From the NCBI GenBank assembly GCA_022495005.1, contig JAGYXB010001967.1, positions 310,001 to 374,000 on the forward strand: 64,000 nucleotides of DNA, given 5' to 3'. Under the pieces are notes generated by a model. The model saw nothing but the letters and a program-made list of their open reading frames with translations, made no database searches and was not told the origin of the DNA. Position numbers and translations under genes: made by a program. The stretch comes from Rhyacophila brunnea. Its lineage: Eukaryota > Arthropoda > Insecta > Trichoptera > Rhyacophilidae. This document shows, piece by piece, positions 1 through 12,851 of the stretch (its first letter is position 1; each line of letters begins with the position of its first letter).

Positions 1-822
1 AGATACTAAAGTCAAAAAGAGCGATACCTATATTAAATTAAGGATTTTATAACTGACATGGTGGATAACCTATCATCACAATGCCTGTCCTACATTGTTT
101 ATTTCGCTTAGCTACGAAAGCATTTTATAATAATTAGGTACTTCCAACTTTCATCGTCAAGTAGAAGTAATACATTTAAAAATCGAATTGTATAGAAGAA
201 GATAATTATTTTGAAATACATAACGTATTATATTAATAAGAAATCTTTATTATATGTAACGTATTTTATAAAAAATATTTGTATGAGATATACCTAGGTA
301 CTTAGTTATTTTAAACAAATCTGATGAAGACACGTGTATAATTAAAAATGTAATTTAACCATGAAAAATTACAATAAAATCAATACAAACAGTTTAGACA
401 TTCATTTCACAATGAGCTTCGCAGTTCCGGACGTCTATAATTGAAAATATATCTACGAGGCCATAAATATTAAATTTTAAATAAAACCATATTTCTCAGA
501 GACTGCATTTCCTTTGTAAATTAGGCGTAGAGAGAATCTGGCGATGTGTCTTCCTCATAAGACAGGGGTGGATTGACAATTATTATAATTTGAATAAGCA
601 TTACAATTAACTGTTATTAATGGCGCTATGATTTTTACAATACAAATTTAGTACAGTTATATTTAATTGATAAATCTACAGTCATGTAAACAATATCACA
701 TCATAATACCTATATTTATTGGTCCATAGTTTAATTTTACATCTAGCTCATAGTAAATCTATGAGCAGCAGATCAATGACATTAATATGGACGAAGTATC
801 TGAAAAAAAATGACACTCACTT
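1..822. other. Unassigned AT-rich DNA
   Basis: No gene, RNA or bounded repeat recognised. All frames are short. Confidence 0.6.
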
Positions 823-1040
823 TTTTGCCGGGTCTGCCGAATGGCATAATCTGTTCTAACGCCAGTACAATAAAGGTGATATTGCTATAAATTCCCGATG
901 CTTTTTGTCGGGTCTGCCGAATGGCATAATTCATATTTTAATATCAATATCGTTCGATCAAATGAACATTGACACTAGAAACACTGTTCTAACGCCATTA
1001 TAATAAAGGAGATATTGTTATAAATTCCCGATACGTGATA
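823..1040. repeat. Direct duplication with an 80-base length difference
   Basis: GGGTCTGCCGAATGGCATAA occurs at about 829 and 909. TGTTCTAACGCCA...ATAAAGG...GATATTG...TATAAATTCCCGAT follows both, directly in the first unit and about 70-80 bases later in the second. It is a tandem duplication in which one unit gained or lost an internal segment. Confidence 0.7.
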
Positions 1041-1370
1041 TCGCATAATGGAAATTGCGAATTTTTGTCACGTGACATCTACCTATACATGTGCGAATGT
1101 CGCTATGTGCGAATTTACTTGCTAGCTACTGTACTGAGTGCGTTGTCCATTAATAATGTCATTGCAGCAGACTCATTCGCTTAGAATTTAGACGGATATT
1201 GTCAAGCGATTTTGTTTAAATTGTATCAATACATTTCAATAGTTCCTACAACATAATACCATATTATGGGGTATATAGGTAAAATATGGTTTCCCATTAT
1301 TAAATAAAAATAAATACCATTAGGTACATTGACTAGATTTATTTATCAAGGTTTTGGTGATTGGTGCTGG

Positions 1371-1408
1371 TGATTTTGGTGATATCCTTTACGATATCAC
1401 CAAAATCA
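1371..1408. repeat. Perfect 16-bp hairpin
   Basis: TGATTTTGGTGATATC (1371-1386) and GATATCACCAAAATCA (1393-1408) are exact inverted copies around a 6-base loop, with further GGTGATT repeats just upstream. Confidence 0.8.
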
Positions 1409-1473
1409 TTTCAACCAAGGCCAATAATTTTTTTATTAAATAATTGGGCCTCCGCAGGGTGGAGGCTGTATTA

Positions 1474-1963
1474 AAGGATTTTTATTTTAACGAGAAATAA
1501 GTGTTATCTACTCACTCAACCTATTAGGTCCATACTTTGGAGTCTAAACATACATTGTAAACACAGAACAGATAATAAATAGAATACCGATAGGCAATAT
1601 TCAATACGCCGCATGGTGAAGCAGGCTTTTGAATGTGTGAGTGTCCTACGAAAATGAAGCACGCATTATGCACGTGCAATAGTGTGTGTAATACACCAAC
1701 ATTAAATGAGCGTAAATGCATAAACCGAGAGCAGTTTTTAGTATTCGACGTAAAACGTATTCTTAACACGTGTGTAAGTTTAACTCGGATTCTTCCTTAC
1801 TCGAGTCGGTAACCTGCTATCGCCTTACCCGTTGTGTATTTCAGTTCCCATTATTTCTGAGTTCCCTGATTGTAAAACATGTGAATTTAGGCCAGACCCG
1901 GGATTCGAGCACATGCCTCACGACATTATAAACCTGACGCGTAACCGCTCGGCCATCATGGGT
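1474..1963 (-). mobile_element. tRNA-derived SINE, family 1, long copy
   Basis: On the minus strand the head reads GATGGCCGAGCGGTTACGCG (A-box-like) and GTGCTCGAATCCCGGGTCTG (B-box-like). The tail reads AGTATGGACCTAATAGGTTG, then TATTTCTCGTTAAAATAAAA. Head and tail match the copy at 9405-9559, but here about 300 extra bases separate them. Two overlapping small frames cover it; neither is credible as a gene. Confidence 0.55.
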
Positions 1964-4719
1964 AACATACCTAAATATTATGGAAGGTATAAAATAAACG
2001 ATAAAAATAGATTCATCATACCTACAATCAAAGAAGGTAAGTACATGAATCTTATGTCGTGAATCAAGCAATATATAGTAGCTCCATATCTCACGAAAAC
2101 CATAATTAGTTCCGTGTGTTTGAGATTGAAAGTCATGTCCCATTTGGAAAGATATCCAAGTACATTTATCTTAGTTTACTGCCGCAGTACTTCAGCTGCT
2201 TTCTGTAGTTGTCTGTTGAATGCATTAACTATAATTTGTATGTATATATATATATATATACTGTACCTTTCGTATACCTATATAGGTATCAACTGAGTTT
2301 GGAAAGAAGGACCTAGCACACACAAATCAAAAGACTATATTATTTGTATTTAAACAGATTTTTTCTTTATTGCTTAAACTTAGAATGCCATCCCCTATCA
2401 TTTTTAGTCTCAAATTGTATGCAAAATTATTGTGTGCAGACCTACCTAGTATCTTAAACTGATAATTGCAACAAAAATCTTGAATAAAGACTACGTCGGT
2501 TTATATCATCTACTGAGACTAGATCATTTCTACGAAACATCCTCTCAAACATCGAAGGCTTTAGGTATATGAAGGTCTGAGGTACTGACAAGCTTGGAGG
2601 CCCCATAGTGATTTATTTAAACTAATATGATAGACTTTCTAACGAATCGTCCGTTTGACGTAATGATAGGAAGTATTCATTTTTTAATTGGCCGCCCTTT
2701 ATAATTGTCCACCCTTAAGCAACGCATGGCCAGCCAACTCCCACGTGATGTTACTGATTGGACAGTAGCTTCAAGATGAATATAAGTTGCTAATAACGCT
2801 GTATTCTCTCTGAAGTCGGCTGGCGAGTTCTCAGTTATCTCGGTTGAATCTCAATTACTTATAAAAAAAATCTAAGTATCGATTTATACAAAAAGTTCAT
2901 AAGGTTGGTAGGTACATGGTCTTTTCAATATTCGCCCTCGGTCTACATTATATTCGCCATGTATGTCTGAGTTTATAACAAAAAACTTCTACTTAATGAT
3001 GACATGGAAAAAACTTAACAAGAATGAATTATACGGCAACGGGATTAAGACGGGCGGATGCCATAGGATCCGAGGCAATCCATAAACTGGGATCAAGCGA
3101 GGATTACACATTTCAAATAAAACATCTAAAAAATACGCACTTAAGCCGGGGTACAGGAAAAAAAATCACGCTATCTCGCGGTGAAGATGTTCAGTTTTCT
3201 TTTAAATTTAATTTAATTCGAGTTTAACGAGGCGTAGCCGTTTCAAAAATATGTTTTATCGTATTGTTAGACGTTGTAAAGAACTAGAGAACACATGCTT
3301 GATGGATACATATCGCAAAGATTATTGCATCTGGCATATTTAGATTTCTTTCTATTCCGCGGTGGATATGAAATATTTGAACATGTTCGCGTATTTCTGT
3401 ACTTAATATCGTTGGAATAGTATTTTTTTTAAGAATAACTTGGTATATTTTTAGAGAACATTGGGATAGAGCATTAACACTGGAGTAGAAAATTAAATAC
3501 ATATGAAAATAGGTACGAGTATATTAATAATTTCAAAAAAACCGACGAATAAATAGGCATAAATAACATAGTATCCACATATTAATAAAGACTACAAGTT
3601 TTTTTTTTTTTAAATATTTATTGATAGGTACTTATAAATAATATTATCCTCTCACTTACTAATTGGATTATAGAATAGTGTAAGTAAGTATGAGAAAGAC
3701 TTAAGCTTTGTGAATTATATAATTTAGATTTTCTTCTTCTTCTTCTTACTCCGTGTCCGTTTGTTACGTTCATAGATATTTGATCTCACGGACAATTCAC
3801 TGGATAGTGGATACGATATAATATTTATTATAGTAATTTCAAAAACTTTTTTGATTATTACTGTATATTATAAACCTTATGGTATTTTAAAGATAGCGCA
3901 TATTCAATGCATAAAAAATGCACAGGTATTTAGATATACCTATACCCAACTCATTTAATTGACTGTCAACACGAATTACTCTATGATTATAAAGGAGAAC
4001 CTCCAATTGGTTAAATGTTATTTGAGGTGAAACAAATTAGTCAACATTATTTTAAATTACCTATATGGTTATTAGTTAATACCTACCTAAGTATCAATTT
4101 TCTAATAAAAAATGTTTGCATTTGAAATATAAATAATTGACGAACCCAGTGGGGGTTGTGGATACCTACCTAAGTGAATGTCTAAGGCGCTGACATGTAT
4201 GGAGGCCCCTCTTGTGAATGTTTTTCCTATCCGATAAACGGCTAAATACAGCAATACATAGTTTAGATATTTTGAAAATCATTTAAATTGAGTGTTAAAG
4301 CAGAGTCCCAAGACATGTGTAGATACTTGACAAGTTAAGCAATAATAATTGCACATTTGTAGACCTATTTTTACAATTAAGACATAAGCCATGAAATTAT
4401 TCGTGGAATTGCGTCATTAACATTTGATTAAATTTTCTTAAAGATTTTTATACTTTCCGACGAAGTGATTGCCTCGTCTGATTCATGGGAAACCGCCACT
4501 GCTATCCACATAAAGAAAAATGCACATTGCTTTAGAAAATCATACATTGAAAAAAAAATGTATAAGAAAACCTCACGATTTGAAAATGTATGACTCCATT
4601 TTCTGATGCACTTCGTCTTACACAGAATCACATTTCTGCAACAACTTTTAACCTCTAATGTGCCAGAACTGATCAATTCTATTGAAACTTTGAGAACTAC
4701 TCTCATATTCTTAAATACT

Positions 4720-4755
<36 letters not shown>

Positions 4756-5823
4756 TATAAAACACAAACAAAGTCCAGGCGAAAGAATGATTAATGAGTG
4801 TTATTGCAATGATGATTTATGCTTGCATAGATCAAATATTCAGTCAGCATATTGCGTCAGGTAGGTATCTAAATAAGTACATTGACTAAGAAAAAAAACT
4901 AATAAGAGGTAGGTATTCATTTTCTATACTGTTATTTCTTGGTGGAAAGACATTATAAGATAAATAAGTAGCATGGACAGTTGTAATATTATATGGGACG
5001 ATGGAGCTAATAAAAAGTTAAAAATATAGAGACATTTTACGTTCGTGAGATGTTGCGTCAAATTAAACAATCAAATACTTTGTTTCCATTAGTCTCTGCA
5101 ATAAAAATTACAAAGTAAAATAGACTCGACGATTGTAAAAAGCATTTTGATGTGTTAGGGTGTCGTAAAAGTTATTTAATTTCGCAAAATGTTTGATCCG
5201 TTTAAAACATAAGTATCCGGAGAGCACGATGGACGCGGGGAGACGTCTTAATTTAACGAGGCGTCACTGCTTGAAAAAGCCACATTTTGATAATTTATGC
5301 TTTTGTAAGTGGCCACTAATTCGTGGGGCGAACGGGCGCATTCTCGGCGTCTCCGAGTTATTAGGAGAGCACCGTAAAAGCGGGAGGAAAAAATAAAATA
5401 ATAATATTCGGGAGTTTTTCTGGCGCGCAAGTCTCGGAACTAACATAGATATCTGCATATTTATTACGCATGTGCGCCTGATACCAAAAAAATATTCTGT
5501 ATTATTTATTACGTTCTCAGAATTATATATATAATAGGTAAGAAGTATTGTATAGGATTACAATTGCAAAATGAAAAGTTTAAGTAAAAATTGTATTCAG
5601 CACCATAAAGTACCTACCTATACGAAACGAACATTGTTACACTGAAAATCAATCAATCCATAATAATATAAATCGATCAAATTATACCTCCTAAATAAAT
5701 TTTAAAACGGATCAACATCTTAAATATCAACCTTACTGTTTGCCAATTTATGCCAAAATCCATGTGTTTAATTTTTTGCACAATAATATTGTGTAGCTAT
5801 TACTATAACGAGACAAACAATAA
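1964..5823. other. Unassigned DNA with simple repeats
   Basis: Only short chance frames. A slightly GC-richer patch at about 5215-5440 opens small frames on both strands (67 codons +, 60 and 64 codons -), none recognisable. Poly-T at about 3601-3612 and the (AT)n tracts are the only clear structure. Confidence 0.5.
4721..4753. repeat. (AT)n microsatellite
   Basis: About 16 uninterrupted AT dinucleotides. Shorter AT tracts lie at about 2246-2261 and 42725-42743, and a CTT tract at about 3732-3749. Confidence 0.9.
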
Positions 5824-5831
5824 TAATATAG

Positions 5832-8536
5832 CAGTGGCGAAGGGTGACTTTTGTAAAGAGGTAGGCTGTAAAGATCTGAGAAAAAGAGCACACTTGTCAG
5901 GTATACTTAAGAGAAATAAGAAGAACATACGATATAACCAATGAATAGGTACACACAGTGCTCGAAATGGAAAATTTCACGAACAGGAACGCTCGACAAT
6001 TTTCCAAAAATGTGTGATATTAGATATAATAATATCTGTAATATAAAAATATCTTTTACTTTTACATGATGTACTTTTTTATCATCATCTTCGCCCAATA
6101 CGCTATCGGCTATAACAATTAGTGGTAACATACAAATATAGAGTCATTTTAGTTTACGAAATCGTTTTCTAAAAAATACATTAATAATTATACAAATATA
6201 AATAACTAAACGTATATGAATCTAATTGGAGTGGGAAACAGTATTAAAATACACGAAACAATAGACAAACTAATCACAATTTCCCATTGGTTTCGTTAGT
6301 AGTTTGAATAAAAATATGCAACTAAGAGTGGATAGAAATATGAGTGAAGATTCTTCGGCTTAAACAAAATACATGCCGCTTTTTTCAAAGCTCTGATTTT
6401 TCGTAAATTCGAAATATTTTGATTATGGTAAACTATTTTTTAATCAAATCAAAATCCATCGTATACGAAAAAGCAAGGGCATGGTTTTAAATAAATTAAT
6501 TAAAAAAGTATGTAATACGCAAGATTTACAAATGTAGCATTATTTATTAAATATGCATCATTTTAAACAACCTCAGAAGTGTAGGTACATATTATTAGAA
6601 AAAAAATATTTACATCATGTGGACATGTAGGATAATTTATTCTAATAGGTTTCCAATGTTATAGAAATTGTTATATACAGGGAAATTTTTCATACATTTA
6701 TCCTATTGGATTCTGATTGATTTATTTAAATATTTTTATTTCGTATTGTACCTTAAACAATACAATTTTTTTAACATGCATACGATGTTCACGAATATGT
6801 ATCTATATTAATTATGGAATTATTTGATGTAAGTTATTAAATCTATTATAATATTAGTTTAACCATCAAAAACACAGTTCATTCAACCCGAAAAATATCC
6901 ATATAAAATTAAAACAATAAAAATATATGATAGAAGATAAAAAACACAACTTAAAATTATTAAATTTGGAAAAATAAGGAGTCTAATTTTGTCGCTTCCT
7001 CTGATGAAAACGCTTATCATTGGCTGCATACAACTTAATATTGATAAACGACCAATGAACGACCTCGATTGCATTATGAAATACAAAAACTATGAACGCG
7101 TCAAACCCATGTAAATTTCGCTAACATAAAATATGATAAATGGACAATTCGGCCAATTATGGTTGTCTCGATACAAAATTTAAAGTTTCATTACAAAAAA
7201 CAATTGCCTACCACTGCAGTAAAGATAATATATGTATTGAATGTGTTTCATTTAAAAATTTAAAAGTTCCAGTGTGCATTATAACTATTACGTTATTAAT
7301 TCACTATATTTAGGCATGTAACTTAACCTTAACTGTATTAAAATAATATGTTTGAACTTGCAAAAAAGTAAGTGTCTCGTTTTATAAATTAATAATACAG
7401 TAAATCTACATTCCAATGTAAAATAGCTTCCAACATTTCCTTACAATCATAAAAACCTTTTTTTTCAAAATACATTATTGTCCCATACGACAATGCAATA
7501 AATCTTACTTACCCCAGTGCATTTCTTTGTATACAATTTTATTGTTTTATCACCATTGACGCAAAAGAGTAATATGTCTATTGGTGCATTCAAGGCCAAA
7601 TTCGTTGAAAAAAGTATTGTCTTGAAAAAGGTTATTTCTCAAATACGCTGTCTTACACTTACTCTATCACTATTTCAAAAAAACTTAAGTAAATTATGTA
7701 CGGGTCATAGAAAATCCAGTGGTTCTAAACCAGTAAAATTATTTTTTAATAAAAAAAATATTTATGTTTTTGTACCTTTGTACCTATCAATTCATTTTCG
7801 TAAATTTTAAATCTAGCCCGGAACGTAATAATATTAAGTATGACGCTTGAGGATTTTACTAGACGACTCGCTGTCCGTCGGATATTTAACGAACCGGTAC
7901 GCCATTTTCGAGGTTTTAACGAACAGGAACGCCATCCTTAAGAATCCCACGAACAGGAACGGCGCTCCGGGGCGTTCCGCTCCATTCCGAGCGCTGGGTA
8001 CACACTAATGACAACGACACACTAAATTAATGAAACTTCTAAAACTCACTCACGACATAAAAATGAGTTTAAATTATGTATTTTTCAAAACATTTATAAA
8101 TAGGTACCTACACATCAACAATCATTAGATGCAATTTCTTTTTATTTTTAAAAACAATCTAAGTATATTAATATGCGATTAAACGCCATATAAATATTAT
8201 TTTTTTAATTATTTAATGATTAATTATTTTGGTCAAAGTGCGGTCATGACAACAATATTATAGAGGTTTTAGACACTGCGATAGGAACCTACCATATTTC
8301 ATACAATTCGATAGACTGACTGAAGTCACGTGACGTAAAATCCATATGAAAAAATATCACCATTTCTTGACAAATAATCCGACATTTATTTCGTCAAGAC
8401 AGATGGGCGGGCTGTGGTAATTATTTTTAAATGCAATCAAGTGATTATATAAATATCTATGTCAATATGCAATTAAAAAATATTTTTTTAAAGAAGGTAG
8501 ACTTAATAATAGCCTAGTATGGATTCTTCGCCAATG
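5832..8536. mobile_element. hAT-type nonautonomous element (outer), interrupted by a second element
   Basis: The left end begins CAGTGGCGAAGGGTG and the right end closes with CTTCGCCAATG. The 8 bases TAATATAG occur immediately on both sides (5824-5831 and 8537-8544), a perfect target duplication of the length made by hAT transposases. Its sequence is split by the inner element at 5956-7996. Without that insert and the inner duplication it is about 656 bases. The interior (AATTATGTATTTT, AACATTTATAAA, CCTAGTATGGA) recurs in the related copy at 11303-12153. No transposase frame is recognisable. Confidence 0.85.
5956..7996. mobile_element. hAT-type element (inner, nested), 2041 bp
   Basis: Ends are CAGTGCTCGAAATGGA on the left and TCCATTCCGAGCGCTG on the right, forming imperfect terminal inverted repeats. 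The flanks are identical 8-mers, GGTACACA at 5948-5955 and 7997-8004, so this is a clean insertion into the outer element. Subterminal repeats of the type ACGAACAGGAACG occur at about 5979, 7889 (variant), 7919 and 7950. The interior is AT-rich; open frames such as 7517-7810 and 6883-7086 show no transposase motif, so it looks nonautonomous. A short relative is at 43156-43370. Confidence 0.85.
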
Positions 8537-9404
8537 TAATATAGATATTGAATATATGGGATTTTTCGACTCATTTGCTTCGCTTTTTTGACGAACATGA
8601 ACGAAGAATTGATCACGTGAGTAGGTATATTTATAATGATATGATTTAGAATTATTCAAAGATACCTCCTATTAAATATTTAGAAAACAATAATAGTTAC
8701 GTCACTTAGTAACGTTAGTAAAAGTAAAACATGTAGTTACCTATTCTTTATCTAATAAAGTAATTACGTCGATTTGATTCACGAAATCGGAAATATTATA
8801 AACCTATAATGTATTAGTCAAATAAACATTTTAGTTTTTTTAATCTCAAGTGATTTTGCTATCGGAATGTGCAAAAAAATGACAGAAATTAGTATGAAAA
8901 CACGATCAATAATATTATTATCAGGCAATTATTTTTCACTACAGGGAATTTCACTATTTATTAAATAGAACACGAGGCCTCAAGGCATAAATAGTTAGCG
9001 AAAACGATAAATACGTGAAAAAAATAAAATAGCTGGCACATTTCAAAGATACGACTTATAAACACTATAAAAAACTACAAAATTCCATTAGGCAGCTCGG
9101 AAAGAGAAAAATTTCTCCGAGATTCGCCCAGTGAGACGCTCTGTCACTTGACAAAGATAAATATATCCCAAAACGTAAACACAGAAATAAAGTGCTGTAC
9201 TGATTTAACCCTTTCTGTTAGCTAATGTAATTTGAAAAAATCTAAGACAAGGTATTCATGTCTGAAGAACAGGAAATCAAAACAGAGTCTTCAATAATTG
9301 GATAAACGTTAGAATAAAAATAGGTATGGTACGTTAGTAGGTATCTACCTACCACCCTATTCTATTTGCATACCATGTCCGATCCTTGTAGTAGCGGTTT
9401 GTAT

Positions 9405-9559
9405 TAACAGATTTTTGTTTTTACGAGAAATGGATGTTGCCTGCCTTGCTCAACCGATTTGGTCCATATTCTGACACAAACACAAATTGAGAAACAATAT
9501 GTGTATTTGCCAGATCCAGAATTCGAACCTGGGATCCACGAGTTCGGCCATCGTGGGCT
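9405..9559 (-). mobile_element. tRNA-derived SINE, family 1, short copy
   Basis: The minus-strand head CGATGGCCGAACTCGTGG and the B-box-like AGGTTCGAATTCTGGATCTG are followed closely by AATATGGACCAAATCGGTTG, then CATTTCTCGTAAAAAC. The A-box region is shortened relative to 1474-1963. A 72-codon frame across it is not a gene. Confidence 0.6.
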
Positions 9560-9747
9560 ATTCTATTTACAACCAAAATATCATACCATTGATTTCATAG
9601 CGCCGTATGTATGTAGTGTAAAATACGGAAAGGGTAATACGTACCATGTGAGGATTTGTAGCTCTGTAGATCGCTGATATAAAAACATTTTTTTAAATAA
9701 TGTCCTGGAATTATAATATCTAAAATAACTATGTATTGTATAAAAAT

Positions 9748-9790
9748 CAGAGCTGGAAATGGAAATGGAAGCGAACACTAGAACCCTGAA
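9748..9790. repeat. Isolated terminus of the CAGCGCTGGAAATGG family
   Basis: CAGAGCTGGAAATGGAAATG, then GAAGCGAACACTAGAACCC, resembles the left end of 43156-43370. No partner end is recognised nearby. Confidence 0.35.
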
Positions 9791-10859
9791 AATCCCTTAT
9801 ATATTTTATAGGTATTTTATAGGCACCTAACCATTGAGCTAGAAAATTAGAGGAGATCGCGTTTGTGAAAAATAGGTATGTGAGAAAGGGAAGTGATATG
9901 GGTGACTATATTGCTGTGTCCTTATTATACTAGAAGGATTCTCTTCACTAATATTTAGATAACTACGTCGTGATAAAGTACATCCATTAGCGGCATTATA
10001 TTTTACCGACAAATGCAACGCTAAGTGCATTCTCATAATGCACTCAACATCCCACGACAAAATCATTCAAGGATACGATTTGCATTCGAACGCATTTAAT
10101 CCTGAATTCGGGGTTTTTATTTTTTTGTATTATGTTCATTTAATTAGATTTTCTTCGATTGACGCTTGTCCACAGTGTTATAAAAAATATAACCCAAGGA
10201 ACTTGTATCTCAACTATTGAAGACAAACCACACAAAGCGACTGTTAGGTACTCACTAACGTTTGTGTAGAGTACCTACCTACAAACATATATATAACATA
10301 AAAAAAATGTGATTCAAAAAGCATAATGATGTGTTGTTTAAAATTATTGAAGACGTAAAAAAAGCATAGAATTAATACGTGGTATCACGCATATGAGAGA
10401 AAAAAAACAGTAATATTTAAAGAAGGCAGGTAGAAAAAATAGTGTGGAGAGGTCCATTTCAAAAAAGAATCCATACTAATTAATTATTATTGATTTTTAA
10501 AGGAGGCTGGAGAGGGCTGGGTATACAAAATCTATCAAATGCCAATTCAGTATTCACCTATTCATCACGAGATGGGAACGGGTACATTACCCATATCCAG
10601 ACACTCTTCTTTCTTAACGTTCTTCTTTAAGCACTACAGTGCATGGTTGCAGCATCAGTCCCGTGCGGCTCCGTCTCGGGACGGAATGAGCACTTAAAAT
10701 CACTTCTTTCAGACACGTTTAAAGCGTCATAGAAAGCGGCCGTGCATATCCACGGTTGTGCATATATGACGGGTGGTGATGGGCACTTTAACTCCGCACT
10801 TTGAGTATAGCGATAGACACATAGCCTGCAGCTATAAGAACGCTTACTCACCTATGAGT

Positions 10860-10975
10860 TATAGCGATCTGTCGCGTCCACAAGTGGTGATCGAAGGCAC
10901 GTGGCCAAATTATCATAATTATAAGAAATTATTAGTGTCCGTTTGTGTCTTCTCTCGTAGACATGTCGCGTCAGA
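10860..10975 (+). repeat. Dispersed repeat, copy 1 (pair with 16625-16735)
   Basis: CACAAGTGGTGATCGAAG, CACGTGGCC, and TTATTAGTGTCCGTTTGTGT match the reverse complement of 16625-16735. It sits in a moderately GC-rich stretch (10560-11170) containing small frames on both strands, none recognisable. Confidence 0.5.
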
Positions 10976-11302
10976 ATATTAAAAGCAAACGTTAGATGCT
11001 CTTGATGATTGCACTAGTTCATGAATGCCACGAATTTTCCACTGACACATGCCTTGCATGTTGCAGAATGCACAGAGGAGTGAGGCCAACCGATTGAGAA
11101 GGCAGTTTGATGGCCAATCCTTAGTCATGAGGTCCTGACTAAGAAGAAGTACATAACTACCTAATATTCCATTCACCTAAATAATACTTATTTTTTTCGT
11201 TCCTGGGGTGGGACCGGATCTGCAATCCCCACACCCTGAAGTAGATAAGTAGGTAAAATTATGCAGTAAGTTTAATATAGTCGGAGGTAGGTAGATATAT
11301 AC

Positions 11303-12153
11303 CAGTGGCGAATGGTTTTTTGGAAAGAGGTAGGCTGTGGAGAAAGCACACTTGTTAGATATATTTACCGAAAATAAGAAGATATTCCGACATTACTACT
11401 GATGAATAGGTACACAAAAATCGATGAAATTTCAAAAGCTCACTGATGGTATAAAATTAAGCAATTAATTTGAATTATGTATTTTCCTAAACATTTATAA
11501 ACGGAAGATACCAATTTATAATTTAACCCGTAAAACTAGACACTTTAAAACACTTCTATATTTAAAACACAGACTTATGTAGGTACAATATCAGATTTCA
11601 ACTGACATAACTGACTGAATAAATTGTTTTAGTCTATGAATGAACCAACTGATGAACAAAAATCACGAGATAAATTATTTTATATTTTTAACAATAATCA
11701 ATATTTATATGTGATTGAATCCCATAGCAATTATTTTTTTAAATTATCTTATTAATTATTTTGAATAAATGTGAACTTACGTAATATGTAAGCGCTCCTT
11801 AAATAGCTTACCGATTTGTATGGGCCGCCGCAGACGTCTTGAAATTATGAGAAACAAACTTCATATAAAAAAAAACTTTCGATTCACGCGAATATAATCC
11901 ATACAATATGTGAAGCGAAACGAGATGTCGCCTATTTTTTGTTAAAATTTCGAGACATGCCATTAATGGTGCTTATTGAAATAGGGGAAAAGATCGTAAA
12001 ATTATTATGACAATTATACGATAGATGTCGTTGGGCATATTTAATATATTATTATGTGCTTATATTATTTAATATGTCAATATAAAATTAAATAATATTT
12101 TTCTAAAGAAGGTAGGCTTTAAATAATCGCCTAGTATGGAGTCTTCACCACTG
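11303..12153. mobile_element. hAT-type nonautonomous element, relative of the 5832-8536 element
   Basis: It begins CAGTGGCGAATGG and ends CTTCACCACTG, with the same near-terminal AGAGGTAGGCTGT and CCTAGTATGGAG blocks as the element at 5832-8536. Flanking 8-mers (ATATATAC and ATACTTAT) match only partly, so the target duplication has decayed or the ends are slightly off. No coding capacity is seen. Confidence 0.65.
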
Positions 12154-12851
12154 ATACTTATGTACGCAGGGGGTAAGTACATATTATTGTATATAAAGTT
12201 ATTTAACTGGTTACCGAAGCATTACTAATTAAAATAAATTTGAATAAAAAGAGGCATCTGTAACTCAGTAAATCATAAAACTGTGTAGCTTAAAAACCCA
12301 TTAAAACAACCTGATGAAAATTATAATGTTATTAAAAATGGAAGCATGGGACTTCCTACTTAATTCAAATAAATGAAACACATTATTAATATTTATATTG
12401 TATAAAATTATAAACTTATACTAAGTTGGTAGGTGGATTTTGGATGTTTTAGGTCCAATTAAAAATGTTCGCTTAATCTTTGATCTAAAGTACCCACATA
12501 GGTATGAAATTTAAATAATTTACGACGATTCACATAGAGTTGAACGATACATTGCGCTATTCCATGAAGAAACAAAAGAAATCTTATTTCAAATGAAAAA
12601 TATATTATATTGTTATGTATTTCTAAGTAGAAGTAGTATTCAACGAAACATATAAGCAGTTGTTAATTTAACATTCATGAATAGAGCATGTAGATACGAA
12701 ATATCAATTAATATGTAGATAGGAACTTTAACTATAATACATATAATGTCTGGATTTATTCCAGATTATGCAGCCTTGGTAACCCTCTAAGACCTCTAAG
12801 TCCTACGGATTCATTTGTAAGTATGTGTGTATTAATAAATGCGTTTAATAA

